DNA from: Luteibacter sp. dw_328
Lineage (GTDB): Bacteria > Pseudomonadota > Gammaproteobacteria > Xanthomonadales > Rhodanobacteraceae
Assembly: GCF_018449605.1 (NCBI RefSeq)
Contig: NZ_JAAVUW010000006.1
Location: 310,001 to 374,000 of the forward strand
DNA length: 64,000 nt
Direction: 5' to 3'
Below, one piece after another: positions 1 through 8,102 of the stretch. The notes beneath the pieces were generated by a model. That model searched no databases. It saw only the letters and a program-made list of their open reading frames with translations, and had not been told where the DNA came from. Within the stretch, counting starts at the first letter, position 1. Each line of letters begins with the position of its first letter. A program made the position numbers and the translations under genes.

Positions 1-1043
1 ATCAATGCCTTCGTCTGCAGCAGCCACCCGACGGTCCATGCGTCGCCGCGCTTCCAGCCGAGCAGTTTTCCTGCCACACCCACCCCCGCGAGTTTGCCCA
101 CCACGGAAGCCACCAGCAACAACGCCGCGGCGACGAACACCGCGGTGCCGCCGAACTGCCAGTTCGTGCGCAGGCCGGTGGAAAGAAAATAGACGGGCAT
201 GACGACGAGTAATACGTTGTGCCGAAGCCCGTCGAGGCGTTCGAGGCTGAACCACTCGCGCTCCATGACGGCTCCGGCGAGGAACGCACCGACCATGAAA
301 TGCAGGCCGCACCAGTCGGCGCCATAGCCACAGGCAGCGAGCCAGACGAGGCCGATGAAGTAGCGGTCCATCTCCGTCACGCGTGCCATGAGGCGACGGA
401 AGAGCCACGCCGCCACGGCGAAGATGGCCAGGAAGGCGAGCTGGTGACCGACGCGCTGCCAGTCCAGCAGGATGATCGCGAGAACGGCCCAGATAGCGAG
501 GTCGTCGAGGCTGGCATAGCGCAGTACGCGCTGGCCAAGCGGCTCGCGCAGGATGCCCATCTTCTCCATCAGTAGGATGAGAATGGGCAAAGCAGTCACC
601 GCGCAGGCCATGCCGATGCCGAGGACAAATTGCCACGTGCTCGCCGACTCGCCCATCCAGCCTGCCCGCCACGCCAGCATGCCGATGGCGGCAAGGCAGC
701 CGGTGAGCAGTGGCGCACCCAGGGCGAACGCGGCCGTCGTGCCGCATTCTCGGCGTTGCTTCCATACCTCGCGCAGATCCAGCTCGATACCGGCGATCCA
801 GACGAAGATCATCACCGCCCACCAGGCGATGCCGTTGAGCGCCGCGATCACCGGCGGCGCGAACACGGTCGCGTAGTAGCCGGGAAAGATTTTTCCGAGC
901 ACCCCAGGCCCGAGCAGAATGCCGGTGAGGATCTGCACCACCACCAGCGGTGCCCAGTAGTCGGTTCGAAACACGCGCCAGATCAGATACGGCACGCCAA
1001 GGATGATCGTCATCGCGATCAAGAACAGTTCCGTCGTGCTCAT
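1..1043 (-). CDS. CPA2-family cation/proton antiporter, truncated by the window edge
   Basis: The gene reads leftward out of the window, so only the N-terminal 347 codons are visible and the stop lies beyond position 1. The product is strongly hydrophobic with repeated membrane helices. It carries GILLGPG near residue 41, GIELD at 85-89, TALPIL near 150 and SLDD near 178, which match the CPA2 (KefB/NhaS/Nap-like) exchanger fold; the Asp pair in the unwound helix is the expected ion-binding site. It would exchange Na+ or K+ for H+ across the inner membrane, and the ion cannot be read from the sequence. The start is the ATG preceded by GGAGAG. No regulatory nucleotide-binding domain is visible in the part present. 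Confidence 0.9.
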   Translation of the reverse strand, partial: MSTTELFLIAMTIILGVPYLIWRVFRTDYWAPLVVVQILTGILLGPGVLGKIFPGYYATVFAPPVIAALNGIAWWAVMIFVWIAGIELDLREVWKQRRECGTTAAFALGAPLLTGCLAAIGMLAWRAGWMGESASTWQFVLGIGMACAVTALPILILLMEKMGILREPLGQRVLRYASLDDLAIWAVLAIILLDWQRVGHQLAFLAIFAVAAWLFRRLMARVTEMDRYFIGLVWLAACGYGADWCGLHFMVGAFLAGAVMEREWFSLERLDGLRHNVLLVVMPVYFLSTGLRTNWQFGGTAVFVAAALLLVASVVGKLAGVGVAGKLLGWKRGDAWTVGWLLQTKAL

Positions 1044-1136
1044 TCGCTCTCCCCAAGCCCCGGCAGAGCGTACAGGACCGCACACTCTTACGAACACCAC
1101 CCCAGCTCACCGGCGGCCGGCCGGGCACGCGCCGAT

Positions 1137-1682
1137 TTATCGGCGATGGCTGCTCGCCGCCTCGCTCAACGATAACCGCAACGCCCGCGCCATCGGCTCG
1201 ACGTCCCCCTCCACCACCGTCCACACCGTCGCCCCCTCCAGCCGCGCGATCGCATCCCCCGCCAGCTCGCGCGCACGCGCCTCACCCACCGACGGTGCCA
1301 GCAATGCCGCCAGCCTGTCGCGCTGTCCGGTGAAGAACCCACGCACCGCTTTCGCCGCGTCCGGGGTATCGGGTCCCGATGCGCCATAGGCCAGATGCAA
1401 GCCGACGCAGCGGGTCTCCGCCGACAAGCCACGGGCGATCCGTTCCAGCACCACGCCATAGGCGGCGAGAGGATCGGCTTCCGGCAGGTCAACGAACAGT
1501 TCGTCATTGGTCAGGGTGAGTACTTCGGGTACCAGGGCTTCCTTGGTCGGGAAGCGCGTGTACAGGCTGGCCTTCTTCAGGCCGACCTTCGTGGCGAGGT
1601 CCTGCATGGAAGCGCCGTCGTAGCCGTGATGTCGAAACAGCTCCCGTGCCTCGCGCACGATCGAACCCAGGCTTGCTTTCAT
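1137..1682 (-). CDS. TetR/AcrR family transcriptional regulator
   Basis: This is a 181-residue protein with the usual TetR layout. An N-terminal helix-turn-helix at about residues 10-55 contains GYDGASMQDLATKVGL followed by SLYTRFPTKEAL, and a variable ligand-binding domain follows. It is divergent from the alpha/beta hydrolase gene, and a 12-bp perfect palindrome lies between them, so autoregulation and repression of the hydrolase is the simple inference. The last codons and the TAA stop fall inside a degenerate copy of the dispersed REP-like repeat, so the natural C-terminus may have been altered by repeat insertion. The ligand is unknown. Confidence 0.92.
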   Translation of the reverse strand: MKASLGSIVREARELFRHHGYDGASMQDLATKVGLKKASLYTRFPTKEALVPEVLTLTNDELFVDLPEADPLAAYGVVLERIARGLSAETRCVGLHLAYGASGPDTPDAAKAVRGFFTGQRDRLAALLAPSVGEARARELAGDAIARLEGATVWTVVEGDVEPMARALRLSLSEAASSHRR

Positions 1683-1702
1683 CGAATCTTCCTCATAAAC
1701 TA

Positions 1703-1714
1703 CCGACCGGTCGG
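1703..1714. promoter_or_regulatory. Probable TetR operator in the divergent promoter region
   Basis: CCGACCGGTCGG is a perfect 12-bp palindrome centred between the two divergent start codons. It resembles operators of TetR-family regulators, which often contain ACCGGTCGGT-type half sites. A second looser inverted repeat (GATCT at 1714-1718, AGATC at 1727-1731) sits beside it. Binding by the adjacent TetR protein is inferred. Confidence 0.55.
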
Positions 1715-1765
1715 ATCTATTTTAACAGATCGGCCCTCGAAGTTCATTCCCCCCGGAGACCCGCC

Positions 1766-2653
1766 ATGAATGCTCCCGCTCCCGTCCTTCCGACCGTCCG
1801 CTACCGCAGCCAGGCCGTCGGCAACGTCGATGTCTTCTACCGGGAGGCCGGCCCGGCCGACGCTCCGGTGATCCTGCTCCTGCACGGGTTTCCGACCTCC
1901 GGCCACATGTTCCGCGACCTGATTCCGCTGCTGGCCGACCGCTACCGTGTGATCGCCCCTGACCTTCCGGGCTACGGCCAGACGAAGGCCCCGAAGCGGG
2001 GCGACTTCGACTACACGTTCGACAACCTGGCGCAGGTCGTCGGTGGCTTCGTCGATGCGATCGGCCTGACCAGCTACGCGCTCTATATCTTCGACTACGG
2101 CGCGCCAACCGGCCTGCGCCTGGCACTCGCCCACCCGGAGCGGGTCACCGCGATCATCACGCAGAACGGCAATGCGTACCTCGACGGCTTCAGCGCGGGC
2201 TGGGAGTCGTGGCAGCGTTACTGGCGCGAGCCCACGCCGGCAAACCGGGAGGCCACCCGCGACGCGCTTGCGCCGGAAACCATTCGCGACATCCAGTACG
2301 GCACGGGCACCGATCTGAGCCGGTTGTCGCCGGATGGCTACACGCTGGATATCGCCTATATGGGCCGCCCCGGCGCCGACGAGATCCAGCTCGACCTGAT
2401 CCTCGACTACCGCAGCAACGTCGCGCTCTACCCGGATTTCCAGGCGTATTTTCGCGCGCACCAGCCGCCGCTACTGGCCGTGTGGGGCAAGCACGATCCG
2501 TTTTTCATTCCGCCCGGCGCCGAGGCCTATAAGCGTGACCTGCCGGAGGCAGAGGTGCACTTCCTCGACACGGGGCACTTCGCACTGGAGACCCATGCGA
2601 ACGAGATCGCCGGTTACATCCGTGACTTCCTCGGTCGCAAGCTGAAAGCCTGA
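1766..2653 (+). CDS. Alpha/beta hydrolase with Asp nucleophile (epoxide hydrolase / haloalkane dehalogenase-like)
   Basis: A 295-residue alpha/beta hydrolase. The oxyanion-hole motif HGFPTS starts at residue 40. The nucleophile elbow reads FDYGAPTG with Asp110, not the Ser of esterases. An acid residue follows in GKHDPFF, and the catalytic His is probably that of DTGHFALE near the C-terminus. An Asp nucleophile is the hallmark of epoxide hydrolases and haloalkane/haloacetate dehalogenases, which form an alkyl-enzyme ester, so a small epoxide or halogenated substrate is likely but not identified. I chose the ATG at 1766 because GGAG lies just upstream and the longer reading would start inside the operator region. 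The divergent TetR gene probably controls it. Confidence 0.9.
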   Translation: MNAPAPVLPTVRYRSQAVGNVDVFYREAGPADAPVILLLHGFPTSGHMFRDLIPLLADRYRVIAPDLPGYGQTKAPKRGDFDYTFDNLAQVVGGFVDAIGLTSYALYIFDYGAPTGLRLALAHPERVTAIITQNGNAYLDGFSAGWESWQRYWREPTPANREATRDALAPETIRDIQYGTGTDLSRLSPDGYTLDIAYMGRPGADEIQLDLILDYRSNVALYPDFQAYFRAHQPPLLAVWGKHDPFFIPPGAEAYKRDLPEAEVHFLDTGHFALETHANEIAGYIRDFLGRKLKA

Positions 2654-2674
2654 GGTAGGTCGCCGCCGTCGCCT

Positions 2675-3019
2675 TCACATCGGCGGCTGCGAGAGTTCCT
2701 TCGCATTGAGATAGCCGTCATTGTTCCGGTCCAGTTTGTGGAACTGGTGGATCAGGTTGCGCTGGAACGCGTCGAGATGGATCGGCCGGGCGCCGGGCCG
2801 CATGGGCCCGTCGTTCGCGTCGATCACGCCGTCTCCGTTCACATCCATGCGCAGGAAGCCCTGGCTCATGTAGCGAACGTACTCCGCCTCGTCGATCCGG
2901 CCGTCACCGTTCGCATCCATCCGCTGGAGGTATTCAGCGGGAGTGCGCGGATAGTCCTGGGCGGATACCGCGCTGGCGAAGAGCGTGAAAGCCACGAAGG
3001 CGTATGGACGTCGATTCAT
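2675..3019 (-). CDS. Secreted EF-hand calcium-binding protein
   Basis: A small protein of 114 residues that begins with a Sec-type signal peptide (MNRRPYAFVAFTLFASAVSA, cleavage after SA predicted). It then carries three EF-hand loops: DANGDGRIDEAE, DVNGDGVIDAND and DRNNDGYLNAKE. Each keeps the Asp/Asn ligands at positions 1, 3 and 5; the second ends in Asp at position 12, the other two in Glu. It probably binds Ca2+ in the periplasm or outside the cell. The downstream ATG was chosen because it gives the clean signal peptide. It is convergent with the hydrolase and its function is unknown. Confidence 0.85.
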   Translation of the reverse strand: MNRRPYAFVAFTLFASAVSAQDYPRTPAEYLQRMDANGDGRIDEAEYVRYMSQGFLRMDVNGDGVIDANDGPMRPGARPIHLDAFQRNLIHQFHKLDRNNDGYLNAKELSQPPM

Positions 3020-3111
3020 GGGGCGGGAGTCTGCGCGATCGCCCCGCGTTTGTCGCCTCATGCGTCGTGGGAGTACCTTTGGCTTCTTACCCTCCAGCCA
3101 AGGGAACGCCG

Positions 3112-4068
3112 ATGATCTACGACAGCATTCTCGACACGATCGGCCGCACGCCGATCGTCCGCCTTCATCGCCTGGCGCCTTCGCACGTCACGCTCTACGC
3201 CAAGGTCGAGTCGTTCAATCCGGGTGGCTCGGTCAAAGATCGCCTGGCCATCGCGGTCATCCTCGATGCCGAACAGAAAGGCCTGCTAAAACCCGGCGAC
3301 ACGGTCGTCGAGGCTACCTCGGGAAACACCGGCGTCGCCCTGGCCATGGTCTGTGCGGCGAAGGGCTACAAGTTCGTCGCAACCATGGCGGACAGCTTCT
3401 CAGTCGAGCGTCGCAAGCTGATGCGCGCCTATGGCGCCCGGGTGATCCTGACCCCCGCCGCCGAACGGGGTAGCGGGATGGTCCGCCGGGCCGAGGAACT
3501 TGCCGCGAAGCACGGCTGGTTCCTGCCGAGGCAGTTCGCCAACCCGGCCAATCCGGCATACCACCGCAGCACCACCGCGTCCGAGATCCTGCAGGACTTC
3601 GCCGGCCGTCGCCTCGATGCCTTCGTCACGGGCTGGGGCACCGGCGGCACGCTCACCGGCGTCGGCGAGATGCTCAAGCTGGCCCGTCCCGACACGAAAA
3701 TCGTCGTCTCCGAACCAACGGCCGCGCCGCTGCTTGCCGACAAACCCTGGTCGCCACACAAGATCCAGGGCTGGACGCCGGACTTCGTGCCCGAGGTCCT
3801 CAATAGGAAGGTCTTCGACAGCAATATCCCGGTAGACGAGGTCGTGGCCCGCGACACCGCGCGCCGGCTGGCGAAAGAAGAGGGTCTGTTCGTCGGTGTT
3901 TCGGCGGGTGCCACGGTGGCCGCCGCGCTCGCTTTTGCCGAAGGCGCTGCCAAAGACAGCGTCATCCTGGCCATGCTGCCGGACACGGGTGAGCGCTACC
4001 TGTCGACCTTCCTGTTCGAGGGCGTGGAAGAAGGGTCCGACACCGAATGGCTCGAAAGCCTCGGGTGA
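3112..4068 (+). CDS. cysK: Cysteine synthase A (O-acetylserine sulfhydrylase)
   Basis: A 318-residue fold-type II PLP enzyme that joins O-acetylserine and sulfide to make L-cysteine in the cytoplasm. The PLP lysine is Lys42 in NPGGSVKDR, the substrate-binding loop is TSGNTG at residues 69-74, the phosphate-binding loop is GTGGTLTG at 176-183, and the C-terminal GERYLSTFLF is typical of CysK. The ATG at 3112 gives the family's normal N-terminus (MIYDSILDTIGRTP). It is a single gene here with no other cysteine-pathway gene beside it. CysM or cystathionine beta-synthase types are less likely given length and motifs. Confidence 0.96.
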   Translation: MIYDSILDTIGRTPIVRLHRLAPSHVTLYAKVESFNPGGSVKDRLAIAVILDAEQKGLLKPGDTVVEATSGNTGVALAMVCAAKGYKFVATMADSFSVERRKLMRAYGARVILTPAAERGSGMVRRAEELAAKHGWFLPRQFANPANPAYHRSTTASEILQDFAGRRLDAFVTGWGTGGTLTGVGEMLKLARPDTKIVVSEPTAAPLLADKPWSPHKIQGWTPDFVPEVLNRKVFDSNIPVDEVVARDTARRLAKEEGLFVGVSAGATVAAALAFAEGAAKDSVILAMLPDTGERYLSTFLFEGVEEGSDTEWLESLG

Positions 4069-4175
4069 TCGCCCGGTCGCAGCGGCGGTCCCGTTAATCG
4101 CTCCGAACGGGATCGCTGCATTGCCATCACATCGTGGTCGTCACGGTAGTCGCCTGAATTGAAGAGGAGACCCCC

Positions 4176-4583
4176 ATGACCTTTTTGCGCCGCAAGACCA
4201 TCAGCGAGGAGCTCCTCGCGCAAGCCCGGCAACTCTCGCAAGACTACACACCCCGCGATGCTTACGATCTGGCGCGGGGTTACGCGCGTGACTACGCCGG
4301 ACGTGCCGGCACGCTGGCCAGCCAAGCGTTGACGACGACCAAAGCGCTGGCCATTAGTGGCCGGGCCGGAAGGAACCGTATGAGACTGGGCATCGCCATC
4401 GGTGTCGGTCTTGGCGTGAGTGCGCTCGCCACGGCATGGTTGCTCGCCCGCCGGAAGGCACTTACGCAGGACGAGTACGACGAGCACGACCCCACGCGTT
4501 ACCGCCCCACCAACGCGAGCGGCGATGCACTCGATGGCACGGGCGAGGACAACCCCGTGCCAGGCGAGACGGGACTGTACTGA
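4176..4583 (+). CDS. Small membrane-anchored protein of unknown function
   Basis: A 135-residue protein I do not recognise. It has an amphipathic N-terminal half rich in Ala, Arg and Tyr (repeated YARDYAGRA-like stretches), one predicted transmembrane helix (about residues 70-93, IAIGVGLGVSALATAWLL followed by ARRK), and an acidic, probably cytoplasmic C-terminal tail. The ATG is preceded by GAAGAGGAG, a strong ribosome site. The gene is convergent with the condensin operon and stops only 17 bp from it. Its single helix and polar arms suggest a membrane-stress or scaffold protein, but no function can be assigned. Confidence 0.75.
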   Translation: MTFLRRKTISEELLAQARQLSQDYTPRDAYDLARGYARDYAGRAGTLASQALTTTKALAISGRAGRNRMRLGIAIGVGLGVSALATAWLLARRKALTQDEYDEHDPTRYRPTNASGDALDGTGEDNPVPGETGLY

Positions 4584-4600
4584 GACCGTCGCTTCCGGAT

Positions 4601-7396
4601 TCAGGCGGCCGCAGCAGGCCGCCTGCGCAACACGGCCAACGGCTGCGCCCACGTCGCTCCCGGCCGCCGCTTGCTCGTCACCAGCGTCAGATCCGATGGC
4701 TGGAACACATTGACGTTATGCGTGGCCGGCGTGGTCAGGATGTACTGGGCTCGCGTGGATTTGAGGAACGCACCCACCTTGTCGATGTTGAAGATATCCA
4801 GATGCGCGAAGGGTTCGTCGATGAAGACGAAGCCGCCGGGACGATCTTCGTCGCGCATCAGCGCCACCAGCAACAGCAGCGATTTCATCACCTGCTGGCC
4901 GCCGGACGCCTCGCCGTCGTCCATGCCGATCCAGCCCTTCTTGTCGAACTCGAAGCGCACATGCAACGCCGCCGACGCGAGCGTGAGGTCGTCGTTGCTC
5001 AACTCCGGGAGCTCGACGTCCACGCCGATGCCCGCCAGTTCGGCGAGTACCTTGAGGTTCTTTGCGTAGCGCCGGACCGTGTTGCGCAGGACCTGGATGT
5101 ACGCGCCACGTGCTTCGTGCGTGATACGCGAGGCGCGCTCAAGGTGGATGCGGCGCTTCTCGAGATCGAGCTTGAGACCGTCGTGGTCAGTCCACAGCTT
5201 CTCGCGCAGCGCGACGACACTGGCATCCTGCTCCCAATGGCCTTCCTCGAGACGACGCTCGATGCGTTCGATCTCGCGGCGCACGGAAGAAGGCGATTCG
5301 TAGCGTTCGCGCAACGCGGCCATGGCGGCGCGACTGCGGTGGGCGAGGCCGACATGCGCGCGTTTGGCACGGAAGGCCTTGAGGCGATCGATCTGGTCGT
5401 TGCGCAGCTGATGGTGTTGGCGCACGGCATCGGCAAGCTGGTTCTGCACGACCCGCTGTTCGCGGGCGGCGTTGTCACGTGCGTTGGACGTTTTCAGTCG
5501 TCTGTCGCGCACGGCCTCGTAGTGGTTCTCGGCAGCCACATGGCTGTCCGCCGTGCGCTGCACGTCTTCTCGCAGGCGCATCTGCTGCTCATGCGCTTCG
5601 CTGAATTCGTCGGCGCGGTCGGCGAGCTGGCTGCTTGCACTGGCACCGCGAAGCACGCCTTCGGCATCGGTCGCGCGGGCCAGGGTTTCCTTGCGTTCGC
5701 TCGCGATGTCGCGAAGGCGGCTTTCGATCTCGCGCAGCTTCGCCTCGCCATCGCGCAACTGTCGGTCACGCGCGCCGGCACCGAAGTACATATCGTCGAC
5801 ACCGAGGTGTCGGCCGCCGCGACGTTCGCGGAAGTAACCCTGCGGGGTGATCCAGTCCTGCTCGCGCCCGAACGCCGAACCGTCGGCGATATCCTCTACG
5901 CGGCGTATGCGATCGAGGTTGCGCAGGAGCCAATCCGGCGCCGCGGCGGAGAACTCGACGACCTCGAGAAGGGAGCCACGCGCGGCCTTCTCCGCGGGTG
6001 CGCGATCGGCCACGACGAAGTGCTTGTAGCGATGCTGCTCACCGAGCTTCCAGGCCTTCTCGCGGTCGCGCGGATCGTCGAGCAGGACCACATGGCGATA
6101 GCCCGCCAGCACCGCTTCCACGGCCGGCTGCCAGCGCGGTTCGACGATCTCGACAATCTCGCTGAGCATGCTGTGACGGATGCCCGCGCCTTCGAGTGCG
6201 CGGCGGAAGTCGGCCTCGAAATCGGGCGTGTAGCGGCGGCCGCTACGCCATGCCGAGAGCTGGCTGGTGAGCGTGGTCAGCTGCTGGCGAAGCGTGGTCT
6301 CTTCGCCTTGAAGCGCATTGACACGTGCGCGGGCATCGCGTGCCACATCGGCCAGGCGCTCGTGATCGGCGCCGCCTTGCGCGGCGACCATCTCACGCAG
6401 GCGTAGCTCCTGCTTGATCAGAAGATCGTTCTGGGCGAGCTCGGCGCGAGCGGCATCGAGGCTCTTCTGGGTCTGTTGCCGGGCGAGATCGGCCTCGTGC
6501 TGCTCGCCGCGAAGGGTCTCTCCACCCGCATCGAACTCACCGAGCTGGCGCGTGAGTTCGGCATCGCGCGCTTCGAGTTCGCCGACACGACGCTTGACGC
6601 CGGTCAGCGGGGGTCGCGCACCGCGGATGCCGGCGCCAAGCTCGGCGAGCTCGGTTCTCGGCAGGATGTCGGCAACCAGGTCGACGCGCTCGCTCTTGAG
6701 TGCATTCCATTCCTGGAACGAACGCGCGCGGGCCTCGGCTTCCTGCAGGCTTACGCCGATGAGGGAAAGCTGGTGCTCGAGGCCGTGCTGTTCGCGGTCG
6801 GCCTCGTTCTGCTCGTTGCGCGCACGCTGGTAGTCGTCGAGCACGGCCTTGTCGCCGAAGACATCGAAGACCAGGTCCAACAGTGCTTTCGGTGGCATCT
6901 GGCAGAGCTTGTCCGTCGCACCCTGTTCGAGGGTGAGCACGCGACGGATGGCCTGTGACAAGCCGGCGCCTTCGAGACGCACGCGATACTCGCGCAGTCC
7001 CAGGAAGTCGTTGCGGGCCTCGATTTCCTCCACGCTGACATCGCCGCCGACCACGGCATAGTGTCGCGTCCACTCGCCACCTTTCTTCTGAATGCGGCAG
7101 GCTAGGGTGACCTCACGGTCCATCAGCGGGAAGAAAGGGCGCTCGCCGCTCGGCCCCGGCGTGTTGCCGACACGGGCGCGCAGCCAGGCGAAGGGCTTGC
7201 CGTTGTGGCGCAGGTAGCTCTTGTAGTCGCGATTGCCCGCGCAGTCGATGGTGAGCAGGGTGCGCAACGCATCGAGCAGGGTCGTCTTGCCGGAGCCATT
7301 CGGCCCGACGACGGTGACGATGTTCGTGTCCAGCGGGAGGACAAAGCGCTGCCAGTAATCCCAGTGGACGACCTCGAGGCTGCGGAAATCAAACAT
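4601..7396 (-). CDS. SMC/MukB-like ATPase of an MksBEF-type condensin
   Basis: A 931-residue SMC-like ATPase. The Walker A GPNGSGKTT is at residues 31-39. Two long Glu/Arg/Ala-rich coiled-coil arms (about 200-430 and 570-770) flank a globular hinge containing WQPAVEAVL. The C-terminal head has the signature SGGQQ and the Walker B FVFIDEPFAHLD. This is the architecture of MukB, MksB and Wadjet JetC proteins, though shorter than E. coli MukB (about 1,480 residues). The ATG at 7396 was preferred over an upstream extension because the head begins at once (MFDFRSLEVVHWDY) and the start overlaps the end of the MksE-like gene by 8 bp. With its partners it should entrap and extrude DNA loops. No nuclease gene follows, so a chromosome-organising role is more likely than plasmid defence. 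Confidence 0.85.
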   Translation of the reverse strand: MFDFRSLEVVHWDYWQRFVLPLDTNIVTVVGPNGSGKTTLLDALRTLLTIDCAGNRDYKSYLRHNGKPFAWLRARVGNTPGPSGERPFFPLMDREVTLACRIQKKGGEWTRHYAVVGGDVSVEEIEARNDFLGLREYRVRLEGAGLSQAIRRVLTLEQGATDKLCQMPPKALLDLVFDVFGDKAVLDDYQRARNEQNEADREQHGLEHQLSLIGVSLQEAEARARSFQEWNALKSERVDLVADILPRTELAELGAGIRGARPPLTGVKRRVGELEARDAELTRQLGEFDAGGETLRGEQHEADLARQQTQKSLDAARAELAQNDLLIKQELRLREMVAAQGGADHERLADVARDARARVNALQGEETTLRQQLTTLTSQLSAWRSGRRYTPDFEADFRRALEGAGIRHSMLSEIVEIVEPRWQPAVEAVLAGYRHVVLLDDPRDREKAWKLGEQHRYKHFVVADRAPAEKAARGSLLEVVEFSAAAPDWLLRNLDRIRRVEDIADGSAFGREQDWITPQGYFRERRGGRHLGVDDMYFGAGARDRQLRDGEAKLREIESRLRDIASERKETLARATDAEGVLRGASASSQLADRADEFSEAHEQQMRLREDVQRTADSHVAAENHYEAVRDRRLKTSNARDNAAREQRVVQNQLADAVRQHHQLRNDQIDRLKAFRAKRAHVGLAHRSRAAMAALRERYESPSSVRREIERIERRLEEGHWEQDASVVALREKLWTDHDGLKLDLEKRRIHLERASRITHEARGAYIQVLRNTVRRYAKNLKVLAELAGIGVDVELPELSNDDLTLASAALHVRFEFDKKGWIGMDDGEASGGQQVMKSLLLLVALMRDEDRPGGFVFIDEPFAHLDIFNIDKVGAFLKSTRAQYILTTPATHNVNVFQPSDLTLVTSKRRPGATWAQPLAVLRRRPAAAA

Positions 7397-8102
7397 CGGC
7401 GTTTTCCTCGATTTCGTCCATGGGCTCTTCGTCGTCGTCCAGGTCGTGCACCGGAGCGGACGGCGGGCGCGATGCGGCTTCCGCCAGCAGGTCGCCGAGA
7501 GCGCCATCGAGGATCCGCCGTGCGGTGCGCTCGTAATCGAAGGCGAGGTCGAGAAGCGGACCTTCGGCGACCTCACCCTTGCGGCGGATGATGAAGCCGA
7601 GTCGATTGAGCGTACCCAGGTTGAAACCGACGCGTGTCTTGCCGCCGAGCTTCTCGCCGAAGTCGGCGAGCAGGGTGCGCTCGGCGATCACCGGCGACAC
7701 CGTAGGGTCTCGCGGAATAGGCTTCTGCTCGGCGAACATCTGGCTCTGCGATGCGGCGGCTTCGACATCCTGGCGCTCGACCTGGCGCTGCCGCTTCGGC
7801 AACACGATCAACGCCCAGATGACGACGAGCAGCGCGACACCGTCGCGGTCCAGCTGCAAGGTGTTGGATATCCAGCTGTCGCTGCCACCGAAGACGGCGC
7901 GCTCGCTCTTCCTTGCCACGGCAAGGCCGATGTAGGCGGCATAGGGATGTTCGCGGAGTTCGAGCCCGACCGACTCAAGCCGGCGGTCGAGTTCCTCGCG
8001 AAAGGCTTCGTCAAGCAGGGCTTTGCGAGCCTGCACGTCGTCGCGCGGTAACCAGCGCTGGGCGAGCAGCCGGGTAACCAGGGTGGCGGTTTCATCATGC
8101 AT
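7389..8102 (-). CDS. MksE/JetB-like condensin subunit
   Basis: A 237-residue protein lying between the kleisin-like and SMC-like genes, overlapping both by 8 bp. Its centre (residues about 30-200) is helical with hydrophobic cores such as VALLVVIWALIVLPKRQ, and it ends in a very acidic tail. By position, size and the predicted winged-helix content (FNLGTLNRLGFIIRR) it matches the MukE/MksE/JetB subunit that binds the kleisin and DNA. The identification rests mainly on operon architecture, because MksE proteins diverge strongly. A profile comparison with DUF4194/MukE would settle it. Confidence 0.7.
   Translation of the reverse strand: MHDETATLVTRLLAQRWLPRDDVQARKALLDEAFREELDRRLESVGLELREHPYAAYIGLAVARKSERAVFGGSDSWISNTLQLDRDGVALLVVIWALIVLPKRQRQVERQDVEAAASQSQMFAEQKPIPRDPTVSPVIAERTLLADFGEKLGGKTRVGFNLGTLNRLGFIIRRKGEVAEGPLLDLAFDYERTARRILDGALGDLLAEAASRPPSAPVHDLDDDEEPMDEIEENADV

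Noticed and set aside
4089-4112. Hairpin TCCCGTT/AACGGGA after cysK as a terminator
   Set aside because: The stem is only 7 bp with a 10-nt loop and no T-run follows on either strand.
4436-6406. 656-codon plus-strand frame opposite the SMC-like gene
   Set aside because: It is an antisense frame made by high GC at third positions. The opposite strand encodes clear Walker and coiled-coil motifs.
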